DNA of 64,000 nt from Paractinoplanes polyasparticus (lineage in GTDB: Bacteria; Actinomycetota; Actinomycetes; Mycobacteriales; Micromonosporaceae). The position numbers and the translations under genes are program-made. The notes beneath the pieces were generated by a model that was given only the letters and a program-made list of their open reading frames with translations, ran no database searches and was not told the origin of the DNA. The DNA lies in NCBI RefSeq assembly GCF_019710575.1, contig NZ_JAHWFK010000030.1:62001-126000 (forward strand), written 5' to 3'. How positions within the stretch are numbered: the first letter of the stretch is position 1; each line of letters starts with the position of its first letter. Shown in pieces: positions 16,680 through 24,647 of the stretch.

Positions 16680-17495
16680 TCAGCGCAGGATCGACGCCAC
16701 CAGGCGGCGGATGGGCGGCGGTTCGTCTCCGCCGGCTTGGCTGATCGTTTCCGCGTCGGCTCGGGCTGCTGCCCAGCCGCTGGCGAATGCCAGGTGTGCC
16801 GCGCCGACCAGGGTGAGCGCCAAGGCGTCGATGTCGGCGTCCGCGGGCACCCGGTGCTGGGCCTGCTCGGCGGTCAAGTAGGTGGCGAGAACTGCGCTCG
16901 CCTCATCCAGCAGCGGCAGGCCCGCAGTGCGCAGGACCCCACCTGGCCGGCCTCGAGTTGGCAGGCGCGCAGCTCGTTGGCCTTCAGGGGGCTGGCCCGC
17001 GCCTCGGAGGCTTCCAGGTGGCTGATTTCCAGCCGGCAAGGCTGCGGTTGGCAAGCCCGGATCTCGCAGGTCCCTACTTCGTGTTGCTTCGCCCTGGTGG
17101 GCCTCTGTTCGCCGACTCGTGTTTCGCAGACGGGCGCGTAGATCGTCGCGCGACAGGATGAGCGCGACGAGTCCCCGGCCCACCGGATCGAACACGAAGG
17201 TCAGCGCGTCGGCGATGTTCTCGTCGACCGGGCCCGAACCGGCCGTCTCGCACATGGTGGCGCCCCACGCCTCGAATCCCGCGATGCGGCGGCGCACCAG
17301 CTCGGCGAGGAAGTCGTCGAAGTCGGCGAAATGCCGGTGCAGCACACCTTTGGCGCAGCCGGCCTCGGTGGTGACCGCGCGGCTGGTCAGAGCGCTCGGC
17401 CCGTCCGACAGCAGGACGCGCTGGGCCGCATCGAACAGTTGCTGGCGTACGTCGCGCAGCGCCACTCCGGTCGGCACCTTCTCAGCCTCGCACAT
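16680..17495 (-). CDS. TetR-family regulator with internal low-complexity insert
   Basis: This 271-residue protein has an N-terminal TetR helix-turn-helix (ALTSRAVTTEAGCAKGVLHR, then HFADFDDFLAELV). The ligand domain is split by about 65 residues of Arg/Pro/Gly-rich sequence (about 117-180, from RNTSRRTEAHQ to GGVLRTAG). After that, the helical domain resumes (LPLLDEASAVLATYLTAEQ). Typical members are about 200 residues, so the insert is foreign to the family fold. It is transcribed divergently from a methyltransferase with only 34 bp between start codons; that gap carries two palindromes that are likely its operators. It may still be functional because frame is kept. Confidence 0.8.
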   Translation of the reverse strand: MCEAEKVPTGVALRDVRQQLFDAAQRVLLSDGPSALTSRAVTTEAGCAKGVLHRHFADFDDFLAELVRRRIAGFEAWGATMCETAGSGPVDENIADALTFVFDPVGRGLVALILSRDDLRARLRNTSRRTEAHQGEATRSRDLRDPGLPTAALPAGNQPPGSLRGAGQPPEGQRAARLPTRGRPGGVLRTAGLPLLDEASAVLATYLTAEQAQHRVPADADIDALALTLVGAAHLAFASGWAAARADAETISQAGGDEPPPIRRLVASILR

Positions 17496-17500
17496 CGACC

Positions 17501-17538
17501 AGTGGGCGCATGCCCACTAGAGTGGGCGCATGCCCACT
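17501..17538. promoter_or_regulatory. Two tandem palindromic operators between tetR and methyltransferase
   Basis: The 18-bp inverted repeat AGTGGGCGCATGCCCACT occurs at 17501-17518 and again, identically, at 17521-17538, a 20-bp period. Copy 2 includes the ATG (17530) of the methyltransferase. Copy 1 starts 5 bp upstream of the tetR ATG. Binding of TetR would block both genes; the layout suggests autoregulation and short or absent leaders. Confidence 0.8.
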
Positions 17539-18599
17539 TCAGAGGCCGAGGCCTTCCGCGACCGCCGTGCGGCGGAGTCGTTCGGCGTGGACGCTCCGCG
17601 CTACGACCGCACCCGCCCCAGCTATCCCGGCGAGCTGATCGCCCGGCTGGCTGCCCCCCGAGTCCTCGACGTGGGCATCGGTACCGGCATCGTCGCCCGC
17701 CAGCTCCGCGCGACCGGCTCCCACGTCACCGGCGTCGAACCGGACCCGCGGATGGCCGCCTTCGCCCGCGACGGCGGCTTCGAGGTCGAGGTGGCGACGT
17801 TCGAGCAGTGGGATCCCCGCGGCCGCACCTTCGACGCCGTGGTCGCGGGCCAGACATGGCACTGGGTCGACCCGGTAGCCGGCGCGGCCAAGGCGGCGTC
17901 GGTGCTACGGCCGGGCGGGCGGTTGGCGCTGTTCTGGAACGCGGGCCAGCCCTCACCCGCGGCGACCGCGGCGTTCGCCGACATCTACGAGCGCTTGCTG
18001 CCCGGCAGCAGGCTGGCCGCCGCCTACCGGGCGTCGGCCGGCAACGGGACGACTCCGGCGGCGAGCCCCGGGCCCCCGGTCCGGCCGCCCCGAGCACCCA
18101 AGTCGCGGCCGGGCAAGCTGCGGCTGGGCAGTTAGGGGAGGGGCAGGCTGCGGCTGGGCAGTTAGGGGAGGGGCAGGCTGCGGCTGGGCAGGCTGCGGGC
18201 GGGCCAGTTGCGGCTGGGCAGGCTACGGCTGGGCAGGCTGCGGGCGGGCCAGTTGCGGCCGGGCAGGTTGTGACTGCGCAGGTCGGGAGCGGGCCGGTTG
18301 CGAGTGGGCCGGTCACGGCTGTGCAGGGCTATACGGTCTTCCTGGACAAAGCGGACGACGCCATCCGGGCGACCGGCGCTTTTGCCGAGTTCGAGCGGTG
18401 GTCGTTCGAGTGGGAGCGGGTCTACACGCGAGCTGAGTGGCTCGATCAACTGCCTGCTCAGGGCCTGCTCACGACGCTGCCGCCCGATGAGGTGGCGGCG
18501 CTCAGCTCGGCTACCAGCGCCGCCGTCGACGCTCTTGGCGGCAGCTTCGCCATGCGCTTCACCACCCTTGCCACCACCGCGATCAGGGTCAGCCGATAG
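17530..18599 (+). pseudogene. Class I SAM methyltransferase broken by a minisatellite insert and frameshift
   Basis: The first 170 codons encode a normal SAM-dependent methyltransferase: ESFGVDAPRYDRTRPSYPGE, the SAM site VLDVGIGTGIVARQL, and GQTWHWVDPVAGA. After AAAYRASAG, the frame runs into Pro/Arg-rich sequence and stops at 18135. The expected family C-terminus (GYTVFLDKADDAIRATGAF through DALGGSFAMRFTTLATTA) continues in another frame, 18327-18599. Between the parts lie about 60 unmatched bases and 15 repeats of 15 bp (18102-18326) that are open in the second frame as (AAAGQ)n. One indel, probably in the C/G-rich run near 18060-18100, would restore a single frame. It could be a real pseudogene, a sequencing error, or phase-variable. 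Confidence 0.78.
18102..18326. repeat. 15 x 15-bp minisatellite within the methyltransferase gene
   Basis: Units of 15 bp on the pattern GCTGCGGCTGGGCAG run without gaps from 18102 to 18326. Read in the downstream frame they give five-residue units such as AAAGQ, LGEGQ, AAGGP and VAAGQ. The internal units are the most alike, with drift at both ends. Confidence 0.9.
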
Positions 18600-18609
18600 C
18601 CTGCCGACC

Positions 18610-19254
18610 GTGGACGCCTCGACCGAAGAACTGCGCCGAGCGCACGACGTGCTCGCCGACTGGTACGCGGAACGCCTGACCGGTCTGCTGGAGTCGATGC
18701 CGATCGAGCGCGCGGTGCTCGACCTGTTCAGCGAGCTGACCCTGGCCGCGGGGCTGGGCGCCGAAGTGGGCGACATCGGGTGCGGGACCGGTCGGCTCGA
18801 ACCGTATCTGGCCTCGCGCGGCCTCTCTCCCCGCGGCGTCGACCTCTCGCCCGGCATGGTCGAGGTCGCCCGTCGTGATCACCCGGCGTTCTCGTTCGAG
18901 GTGGCTGACCTGCGCGCCTTGCCGCTGTCGACCGCCTCGCTGGCCGGAGTGGTCTGCTGGTACTCGCTGATCTTTCTGGCGCCGCCGGACCGCACGGTCG
19001 CGTTCGCCGAGCTCGCGCGGGTCCTCCGGCCGGGCGGCTACCTGGTGACCGCGTTCAAGGACGGTGGCGGGCAGCATCGGCGCGCCGGGCGGTCGGCTGG
19101 TCTCGGGGTGGAGTTCGACTCGTACTGGTTGTCCACCCAGCAGATGTTGGATCTCGCCGCCGGTGCCGGCTTTGAGGTGACGTTCCAGGGCGGCCGCCCG
19201 CCGGAGGGGACCGAGGGATGTCCGCAGGGTTACCTGCTGCTCCGCAAAGCCTGA
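18610..19254 (+). CDS. Class I SAM-dependent methyltransferase
   Basis: This 214-residue protein has the canonical SAM-binding motif VGDIGCGTGRLEPYLASRG, followed by GVDLSPGMVEVARRDHP, the motif II-III region VVCWYSLIFLAPPD and ELARVLRPGGYLVTAFKD. It belongs to the Methyltransf_11/25 group of small-molecule or unspecified methyltransferases; the substrate is unknown. The GTG at 18610 is 11 bp after the end of the disrupted methyltransferase frame, so it may be its operon partner. Confidence 0.86.
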   Translation: MDASTEELRRAHDVLADWYAERLTGLLESMPIERAVLDLFSELTLAAGLGAEVGDIGCGTGRLEPYLASRGLSPRGVDLSPGMVEVARRDHPAFSFEVADLRALPLSTASLAGVVCWYSLIFLAPPDRTVAFAELARVLRPGGYLVTAFKDGGGQHRRAGRSAGLGVEFDSYWLSTQQMLDLAAGAGFEVTFQGGRPPEGTEGCPQGYLLLRKA

Positions 19255-19562
19255 GGCCGCGGCCGACCAGAGCGCGGAATCAACGCTCGGCCGGGGTGCC
19301 GCGCCCTTCTGCGCTGACTGAGTGCCTACCGATAGGCGGTCGTGCACGTGCCGGGGCCGACGTCCGGGTGATCCGGGCGGCCGGCCGCCGTCGCACGATG
19401 AGCCGGCGCAGCAGTTAGCGCTCAGCGCGGAACTCCGCATGGAAGGCACGGCAGGCCGGGTAGGCCCGGGCGCGGCAAGCATGGCAGGGCAGGACGCGGT
19501 GGGCCCGGACGCCGCAAGGTCCCGCACGTGGAGTTGCGAGGCGCGGCGGGGCCGGGCGCAGG

Positions 19563-19701
19563 GATGCCTTCTGGAGTTGGATCGTGGCGCCCGTGAGCGG
19601 GCGGAGGCGGCGGCGCGCCACTAGAGGCCGGGTGCAGTGATTGCCGTCTGAAGTTGGACCGTGACGGGCCGTGAGTGGCGGAGGCGGCGGGGCGCCGCTA
19701 T
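19563..19701. repeat. Imperfect direct repeat, about 61 bp, 77-78 bp apart
   Basis: Copy 1 lies at about 19563-19623 and copy 2 at about 19639-19701. They share the blocks AGTTGGA, CGTGAG and GGAGGCGGCGG with scattered substitutions and one indel. There is no coding content. Confidence 0.65.
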
Positions 19702-19834
19702 TGGAAACTGCCTGAGTAGTGCGCCAGATCCGACAGATGGCTCTTTTCCGGGCGGTTGGGACGCGGATCACGCGAAGAGGCCGGATGACGGTCAGACATC
19801 CTCCGAACGGGCAAGACGCATGGCCGGATCCTAC

Positions 19835-19848
19835 TGGGAGCGCTCCCA
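19835..19848. promoter_or_regulatory. Orphan CebR/CelR-type operator
   Basis: TGGGAGCGCTCCCA is the exact 14-bp palindrome bound by the LacI-family cellobiose sensor CebR in Streptomyces and CelR in Thermobifida. No cellulase or sugar-transport gene lies within 1 kb, unlike the identical site at 41086. It may be a relic of a lost gene, or an unusual input to the sigma operon 311 bp downstream. Confidence 0.7.
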
Positions 19849-20159
19849 CCTGGTGGGACGGGGACGCTGCGTCCGGGCTTGCCTACTTTCCGGTAACGCC
19901 GCACCCCCAGTGCGTCAGTCCTGCTCAGCTGCGTATTTCATGGGGCGCGTGTGGCTGAGTATTATTCGGCTGCCCTGGCAGTCATATCGGTGCAGATCGA
20001 TGAATTTGAATCGCTGCCGATGCGCCTCGTGACCCCCCCACACACGACCGCGGAGGATCGTTTGAGACCGCTCCCCGAAATTTTCCCGTCCGCGTTGATC
20101 CCGAGGGCTGTCCCCAGCCGTATCTCAGGCGACGGGGAAAACGCCGGGTGGAGGTATCG

Positions 20160-20843
20160 ATGCATGCGGTGGCCGAACATCGGCTGGCGCCAGGTGGGGT
20201 GCGCCTGATGACACAGCAGCATCCCGGTGGACGGTGGCAGTCACTCGACGGAGGCCGTAGTGCGGGCGATGGTGGTTCGGTGATCCCCCGGCAGGCGCCG
20301 CGGCATGAGGCCGCGACCCCGGCGGGGGCGACTCACGAGGACACTCTGGTCAAGATGCTCTATGAAGAGCATGCGGGACCGCTCCTGATGTTCGTGCTGC
20401 GACTGACCGGCGGTGACCGGCAGCGCGCGGAAGACATCGTGCAGGAGACGTTGCTCCGGGCCTGGCGCAATGCGCACCGGCTCGGCGCTCAGGGGCAGCA
20501 GTCACTGCGGCCCTGGCTGGTGACCGTCGCGCGGCGTATCGCGATCGACGACCACCGCAGCGCGAGCGCCCGGCCGGCCGAGACCTACGACCGCGAGCTC
20601 GAGAGCTTCCCCAGCCAGTCCGATGAAACCGACCGCGTTCTGCAGTCGATGACGGTCTCCGACGCACTGCGCGAGCTCAGCCAGTCGCACCGCGAGATCC
20701 TCATCGAGACGTACTTCCGGGGCCGCACGGTGCCGGAGGCGGCGGAGAAGCTCAACCTTCCGTTGGGCACCGCCAAGTCACGGGTGTATTACGCTCTGCG
20801 TGCGTTGCGGACGGCGTTGCAGCAGCGGGGGGTGACCGAATGA
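20160..20843 (+). CDS. ECF RNA polymerase sigma factor (SigL/SigK-like)
   Basis: This sigma-70 family protein of 227 residues has region 2 near 62-130 (MLYEEHAGPLLMFVLRLTGG, DIVQETLLRAWRNA, LRPWLVTVARRIAIDDHR) and region 4 near 170-222 (LSQSHREILIETYFRGRTVP, LNLPLGTAKSRVYYALRALR). The GGAGG at 20150-20154 is five bases before the ATG at 20160, so I choose that start; an internal ATG at 20208 is possible. It overlaps the anti-sigma gene by four bases (ATGA). The genes that follow suggest control of envelope or exported proteins. Confidence 0.93.
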   Translation: MHAVAEHRLAPGGVRLMTQQHPGGRWQSLDGGRSAGDGGSVIPRQAPRHEAATPAGATHEDTLVKMLYEEHAGPLLMFVLRLTGGDRQRAEDIVQETLLRAWRNAHRLGAQGQQSLRPWLVTVARRIAIDDHRSASARPAETYDRELESFPSQSDETDRVLQSMTVSDALRELSQSHREILIETYFRGRTVPEAAEKLNLPLGTAKSRVYYALRALRTALQQRGVTE

Positions 20844-21619
20844 CCCAGGAAGACCACTTCGATGTTGCGTCGTACGCCTTGGGCGTGCTCGACGAACGCG
20901 ACGCCACGCAGTTCGAGGACCATCTGATCGAGTGCCCGAGGTGCGCGTACGAGCTCGAGTCGTTCGTCGAGGTGGCCGATCTGCTGGCCGACGTCGACGC
21001 CAACGCGGTGATCGCCGCCGAGGAGACCCGGCGCGACGGCTTCATGCTCCAGAAGGTGATCGGCGAGGCCTCCCGCGAGCGCCACCGGGCCAACAGCCGG
21101 CGGCTCTACTCGCTGGCCGCGGCCGTGGTGATCTTCGCGATGCTGTCGATCGGCGCGTTCTTCGTCGGCGGCTCGGTGCTCGGCGACAAGGCCGACCCGG
21201 CGTCGACGAACACGGCTCAGCGCGACAGCACCCAGCTCGACCCGCTGCCCGTCACGGGCGGTGGAACGGGCCTCGGCGGCACTGCGCTGGCCGGTGAGTC
21301 GCTGACCGGCACCGACCCGCGTACGGGCGTGGCGGCCACGGTGGGCCTGGAGAAGAAGGACTGGGGCACGCAGATCCAGTTCGCCATCTCCAACATCACC
21401 GGGCCCAAGGTCTGCCGGCTGGTCGCCGTGCACACCGACGGCACGAGCGAGCCGCTGGTCTCGTGGAAGGTCGGCGACCGGGGCTGGGGCACCGCCGCCA
21501 ACCCGGAGCCGCTGCTGCTTCAGGCGATCACCTCGACCCCGCGCGACAACATCGCGCACATCCAGGTGCAAGAGGTGACCGCCACCGGCGCCGGCGAGAC
21601 ACTGGTTCGCGTTCCGTAA
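20840..21619 (+). CDS. Zinc-finger transmembrane anti-sigma factor
   Basis: This 259-residue protein has an HC2-type zinc-binding anti-sigma domain at the N-terminus (HFDVASYALGVLDERD, then HLIECPRCAYELE, the H-x3-C-x2-C motif). A single transmembrane helix sits near residues 90-113 (SLAAAVVIFAMLSIGAFFVG). The exported C-terminal domain resembles RskA-type sensors, with the VCRLVAVHTDGTSEPLVSWK strand pair. It presumably holds the co-encoded sigma factor at the membrane until a signal triggers release. A strong terminator follows 16 bp after the stop. Confidence 0.92.
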   Translation: MTQEDHFDVASYALGVLDERDATQFEDHLIECPRCAYELESFVEVADLLADVDANAVIAAEETRRDGFMLQKVIGEASRERHRANSRRLYSLAAAVVIFAMLSIGAFFVGGSVLGDKADPASTNTAQRDSTQLDPLPVTGGGTGLGGTALAGESLTGTDPRTGVAATVGLEKKDWGTQIQFAISNITGPKVCRLVAVHTDGTSEPLVSWKVGDRGWGTAANPEPLLLQAITSTPRDNIAHIQVQEVTATGAGETLVRVP

Positions 21620-21635
21620 CCGTCCCTGTACTGAT

Positions 21636-21667
21636 AAAGGATCCCGGCCGATCGGCCGGGATCCTTT
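21636..21667 (+). terminator. Intrinsic terminator after the sigma/anti-sigma pair
   Basis: A 32-bp perfect palindrome (AAAGGATCCCGGCCGA and its complement) is followed by TTTGTTTTGTCTT. The long GC stem and T-rich tail are typical of rho-independent termination. Confidence 0.9.
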
Positions 21668-21804
21668 GTTTTGTCTTAGAGAAGCAGGTCCGGTGGCCCG
21701 CCGGGAAAAACTCGGAAATTGATGGGAACTTTCTTCAACCGCCGCGACCCGGCCCTCGTACTACAGCCCGGAAACGCCAGTTGAAGAAACACCTTGGAGG
21801 GCAA

Positions 21805-22533
21805 GTGCTACCGGAGAAGCGAAAGTTGATGGTCGTCGGCGCCGCAATCGCCGCGGCGTTCGCAGTGACCGGCTGCGCCCCGCAGGGATACAACTCAGCC
21901 GACTACGGCAACGCCGCCGAGCCCGCCTCGGACAACGTTGCCGCCACGGCCGGCGCGACTGCTGACCCGGCTGACCCGGCCGCTACCGGCGCTCCGTCCG
22001 ACCCCGAGGCCACGGCCCCGCCGGCCGCCGCCGACGCCGCTCCCGAGCTCAGCGCGGAAGAGGTGACTTCCAAGCTGACCGGCACCAAGGTGGCCCGGAT
22101 GGGCAAGGTTGTCGTGGACGACGAGGGCTTCGTGCTCTACCGCTTCGACAAGGACGGCAACAACCCGGCCAAGACGAACTGCGTCGGCAAATGCGCCGAG
22201 ATCTGGCCGCCCGCCATGACCAACGACGGCAAGCCGACCCTCAAGGGTGTCGACTCCGAGCTCGTCGGCACGGTGACCCGGGCCGACGGCAGCAAGCAGC
22301 TGACGCTCAAGGGATGGCCGCTCTACCGCTACATCGGTGACAAGAAGCCCGGCAACTGGAAGGGCCAGAACGTCAGCGGCACCTGGTTCGTCATTCAGCC
22401 CGACGGCGCCAAGAACCTGACCTGTCTGCCCAAGGTGTCCAAGCCGGTCGCCCCGCCCGCCAAGGATTCCGAAGGCGATTCCGATGCCGAATCCGGTGAC
22501 GCCGGCGGCACGGGCAGTGACTACAGCTACTGA
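21805..22533 (+). CDS. Lipoprotein with Yx(F/W/Y)xxD repeats (COG4315, SCO0930-like)
   Basis: This 242-residue exported lipoprotein starts at GTG 21805, four bases after GGAGGG. The signal peptide ends in the lipobox AVTGC, followed by an Ala/Pro/Thr/Asp-rich linker. The folded part holds two copies of a domain with the Y-x-[FWY]-x2-D motif (YRFDKD and YRYIGD), flanked by KCAEIWPP and GTWFVIQPDG. Proteins of this type are found in Streptomyces and have been linked to redox or envelope functions, without a settled activity. The acidic tail (DSEGDSDAESGD) is unusual. Its place downstream of the sigma operon suggests membership in that regulon. Confidence 0.88.
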   Translation: MLPEKRKLMVVGAAIAAAFAVTGCAPQGYNSADYGNAAEPASDNVAATAGATADPADPAATGAPSDPEATAPPAAADAAPELSAEEVTSKLTGTKVARMGKVVVDDEGFVLYRFDKDGNNPAKTNCVGKCAEIWPPAMTNDGKPTLKGVDSELVGTVTRADGSKQLTLKGWPLYRYIGDKKPGNWKGQNVSGTWFVIQPDGAKNLTCLPKVSKPVAPPAKDSEGDSDAESGDAGGTGSDYSY

Positions 22534-22578
22534 CTTAAAAGTCCTTTAAGAATTCGCTGATCCGGAGGTTGAGAGAAA

Positions 22579-23373
22579 ATGCTTACCGCTCGCTTTACGC
22601 GCCGCTCGACGCGTTGGTTGGTGGGCATTTCCGCGGCGGTTCTGACGTTGCTCGTCGCGCCCGTCGCCCCCGCGCAGGCTGCTCCCGGCGACAGTGGACC
22701 GATCCCGGTCCCGTCGTCGAACGGCCTGCCCAACAAGGGCTTCGGTGCGGTCAGTGACGCGGACAAGGACTTCGTTATCAAGGTGCGGCTGGCCGGTCTC
22801 TGGGAGATCCCGGCCGGCAACATGGCCCAGGAGAAGTCGAACGACCCGCGGATCGTGAAGATCGGCAAGTCGATCGCCGAGCAGCACGTGGTCCTTGACA
22901 ACCTGGACCGCACGACGGCCAAGAAGCTCAACATCGACCTGCCGGCCAAGCCGAACAGCGACCAGCAGTTCTGGCTGCAGGAGATGCGGGACGCGAACTC
23001 CACGACGTTCGACCAGATCTTCATCGACCGTCTGCGGGCCGCGCACGGCAAGATCTTCCCGGCCATCGCCACCATTCGGGCCACGACGCGCAACGACTCG
23101 GTGCGCAAACTGGCCCAGGAGACGAACCAGTTCGTCATGACGCACATGACGCTGCTGGAGTCGAGCAACATCGTCGACTACGGATCGCTCCCCACAGCTC
23201 CCGCCCCCGCGAACCCCGGCAGCGGTCCGGTTCCGGTGGACGGGCAGATGCTCGCGGCTGCCAGCAGCAACGGTGGCATTCCGGGCGTCAGCACCACCGT
23301 GATCCTGCTTGTTCTCGCCGCCGCGCTCGTGGCCGGCGTCATCACGTCAATGCGCATTTTCCGGGCGCGGTAG
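22579..23373 (+). CDS. Exported DUF4142 protein with C-terminal membrane anchor
   Basis: This 264-residue protein has an N-terminal signal peptide (RRSTRWLVGISAAVLTLLVA to AQA-AP), a DUF4142 helical domain (about 55-195: DKDFVIKVRLAGLWEIPAGN, HVVLDNLDRTTAKKL, HMTLLESSNIV) and a C-terminal hydrophobic helix followed by RIFRAR. That helix likely anchors it to the membrane with the domain outside. DUF4142 proteins are ferritin-like helical bundles of unknown function. It sits 45 bp after the lipoprotein gene and 41 bp before the next, suggesting one operon. Confidence 0.87.
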   Translation: MLTARFTRRSTRWLVGISAAVLTLLVAPVAPAQAAPGDSGPIPVPSSNGLPNKGFGAVSDADKDFVIKVRLAGLWEIPAGNMAQEKSNDPRIVKIGKSIAEQHVVLDNLDRTTAKKLNIDLPAKPNSDQQFWLQEMRDANSTTFDQIFIDRLRAAHGKIFPAIATIRATTRNDSVRKLAQETNQFVMTHMTLLESSNIVDYGSLPTAPAPANPGSGPVPVDGQMLAAASSNGGIPGVSTTVILLVLAAALVAGVITSMRIFRAR

Positions 23374-23414
23374 CCCCAGCCACGTCCCCTCGCGTAAGAG
23401 AAAGGTGTCACCCC

Positions 23415-24647
23415 ATGCGAAGGTCCAAGTACCGGCGCGCATCCAGGAGCAACAACTGGTTCACCGGTAAGCGCCGCATCATCGCGGTGGCTGCCACGCT
23501 GGTGGCCTTCGGCGGCATCGTGACCGTCACCCAGGTCTCCAACGCGAGCACCGACCGCACTCAGCGCAAGGCGCTGGCGGCGTGCGACGACATCCAGGCT
23601 CCTCAGCGCGCCAAGCTCTCGACTGAGACGCGCAAGGGCACCTACACCACCAACAACGGCAAGGTGACCCAGCACCCGGACGACGGCGCCGGTGAGACGG
23701 TGTCGACCCAGACGCTGCGGACGCGCTGCCGCACGTGGGTGATGAACAACGTCGGCAACAACGGTGGCAACCAGACCACCCCGCCGACCGAGGCCGCGAC
23801 CACCGCCCCGGCGGCCGACCCGGTCGAGGACCCGAGCACCGACCCGAGCGCCGGCGCCGGCGAGGGTAACGGCGAAGAGGGCAACAACGGCGGCGAGCAG
23901 GGCAACGGCGAGCAGGGCCAGGGCGAAGAGGGCCAGGGCAACGGCGAGCAGGGCCAGGGCGAAGAGGGCCAGGGCAACGGCGAGCAGGGCCAGGGCGAAG
24001 AAGGCCAGGGCAACGGCGAGCAGGGCAACGGCGGCGAGAACCAGCCCGACCCCGAGCCGTCCGAGGAGCAGACCACCCCGCCTCCGGGCGCCGGGCTGGG
24101 CGTGCTGACCAACAGCTGTGACACCAGCGACCTGACCCCGCACAACGGCTTCCAGGAAGGCAGCCGCTGCGTCTCGACCGAGTTCGGTGAGGTCGGTGAG
24201 GCCAACGCCAACCCGACGCTGCTGATCACCCGGGCTCCGCGCGTGGTCAACCCGAACACCCCGTTCACGCTGACCGTCAGCACCCGCAACCTGATCCGTG
24301 ACCGGTTCCTCGCGGCCGGCCAGGGTGGCTACTACGTGGAGAGCTCGGTCCTGGCCAACGGCCTGGTCCGCGGTCACTTCCACACCGCGTGCCGGATGCT
24401 GGCCAACACCAACGAGGCCCCGGCGTCCGACCCGGTCCCCGCGTTCTTCGTGGCGACCGAGGACAGCCGCGGTGGCGCGACCCCCGACTCGGTCAACATC
24501 CAGGTCCCGGGTCTGCCGAACGCCGGCACCGCGCAGTGCGCCTCGTGGGCCGGTGACGGCTCGCACCGCATCCCGATGATGGTCCGCGCCAACCAGACGC
24601 CGGCCTTCGACACGGTTCGCATCACCGTCCGCGGCGGACGCCGCTGA
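23415..24647 (+). CDS. Secreted protein with Gly/Glu/Gln repeat linker
   Basis: This 410-residue exported protein starts at 23415. An Arg-rich N-terminus precedes a hydrophobic segment (IIAVAATLVAFGGIVTVTQV), so it is secreted or membrane-anchored. A first small domain (about 35-115) is followed by a Thr/Pro/Glu spacer and 3.5 copies of a 12-residue unit (GNGEQGQGEEGQ). The C-terminal domain of about 170 residues (NPTLLITRAPRVVNPNTPFT, GGYYVESSVLANG, FFVATEDS) has paired cysteines and looks like a beta-rich extracellular fold. I recall such proteins in Micromonosporaceae and do not recognise a function. It is the last gene of the exported-protein run. Confidence 0.8.
   Translation: MRRSKYRRASRSNNWFTGKRRIIAVAATLVAFGGIVTVTQVSNASTDRTQRKALAACDDIQAPQRAKLSTETRKGTYTTNNGKVTQHPDDGAGETVSTQTLRTRCRTWVMNNVGNNGGNQTTPPTEAATTAPAADPVEDPSTDPSAGAGEGNGEEGNNGGEQGNGEQGQGEEGQGNGEQGQGEEGQGNGEQGQGEEGQGNGEQGNGGENQPDPEPSEEQTTPPPGAGLGVLTNSCDTSDLTPHNGFQEGSRCVSTEFGEVGEANANPTLLITRAPRVVNPNTPFTLTVSTRNLIRDRFLAAGQGGYYVESSVLANGLVRGHFHTACRMLANTNEAPASDPVPAFFVATEDSRGGATPDSVNIQVPGLPNAGTAQCASWAGDGSHRIPMMVRANQTPAFDTVRITVRGGRR
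23901..24026. repeat. 3.5 tandem copies of a 36-bp unit in the secreted-protein gene
   Basis: Units begin at 23901, 23937 and 23973, with a half unit at 24009-24026. They are nearly identical at the nucleotide level, which points to recent expansion, and keep the reading frame. Confidence 0.92.

Larger units (their letters stand above)
19255..20159. other. 905-bp stretch without a supportable gene
   Basis: No frame here has convincing codon use or recognisable motifs. It holds an imperfect direct repeat (19563-19701), an orphan CebR-type operator palindrome (19835-19848), and a relatively A/T-rich patch (about 19960-20010) that probably includes the promoter of the sigma factor operon starting at 20160. 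Confidence 0.6.

Noticed and set aside
17466..17538. Transposon terminal inverted repeats at the twin palindromes
   Set aside because: No transposase is near and the repeats are tandem and palindromic, which fits operators better.
19415..19849. Minus-strand frame of 144 codons in the gene-free region
   Set aside because: It overlaps the imperfect repeats and shows Arg/Pro/Ala-rich sequence with no recognisable motif or ribosome site.
21724..21760. ECF sigma promoter (GGGAAC ... CGTA) before the lipoprotein gene
   Set aside because: The spacing of 27 bp between the two elements is too long for the usual 16-17 bp.
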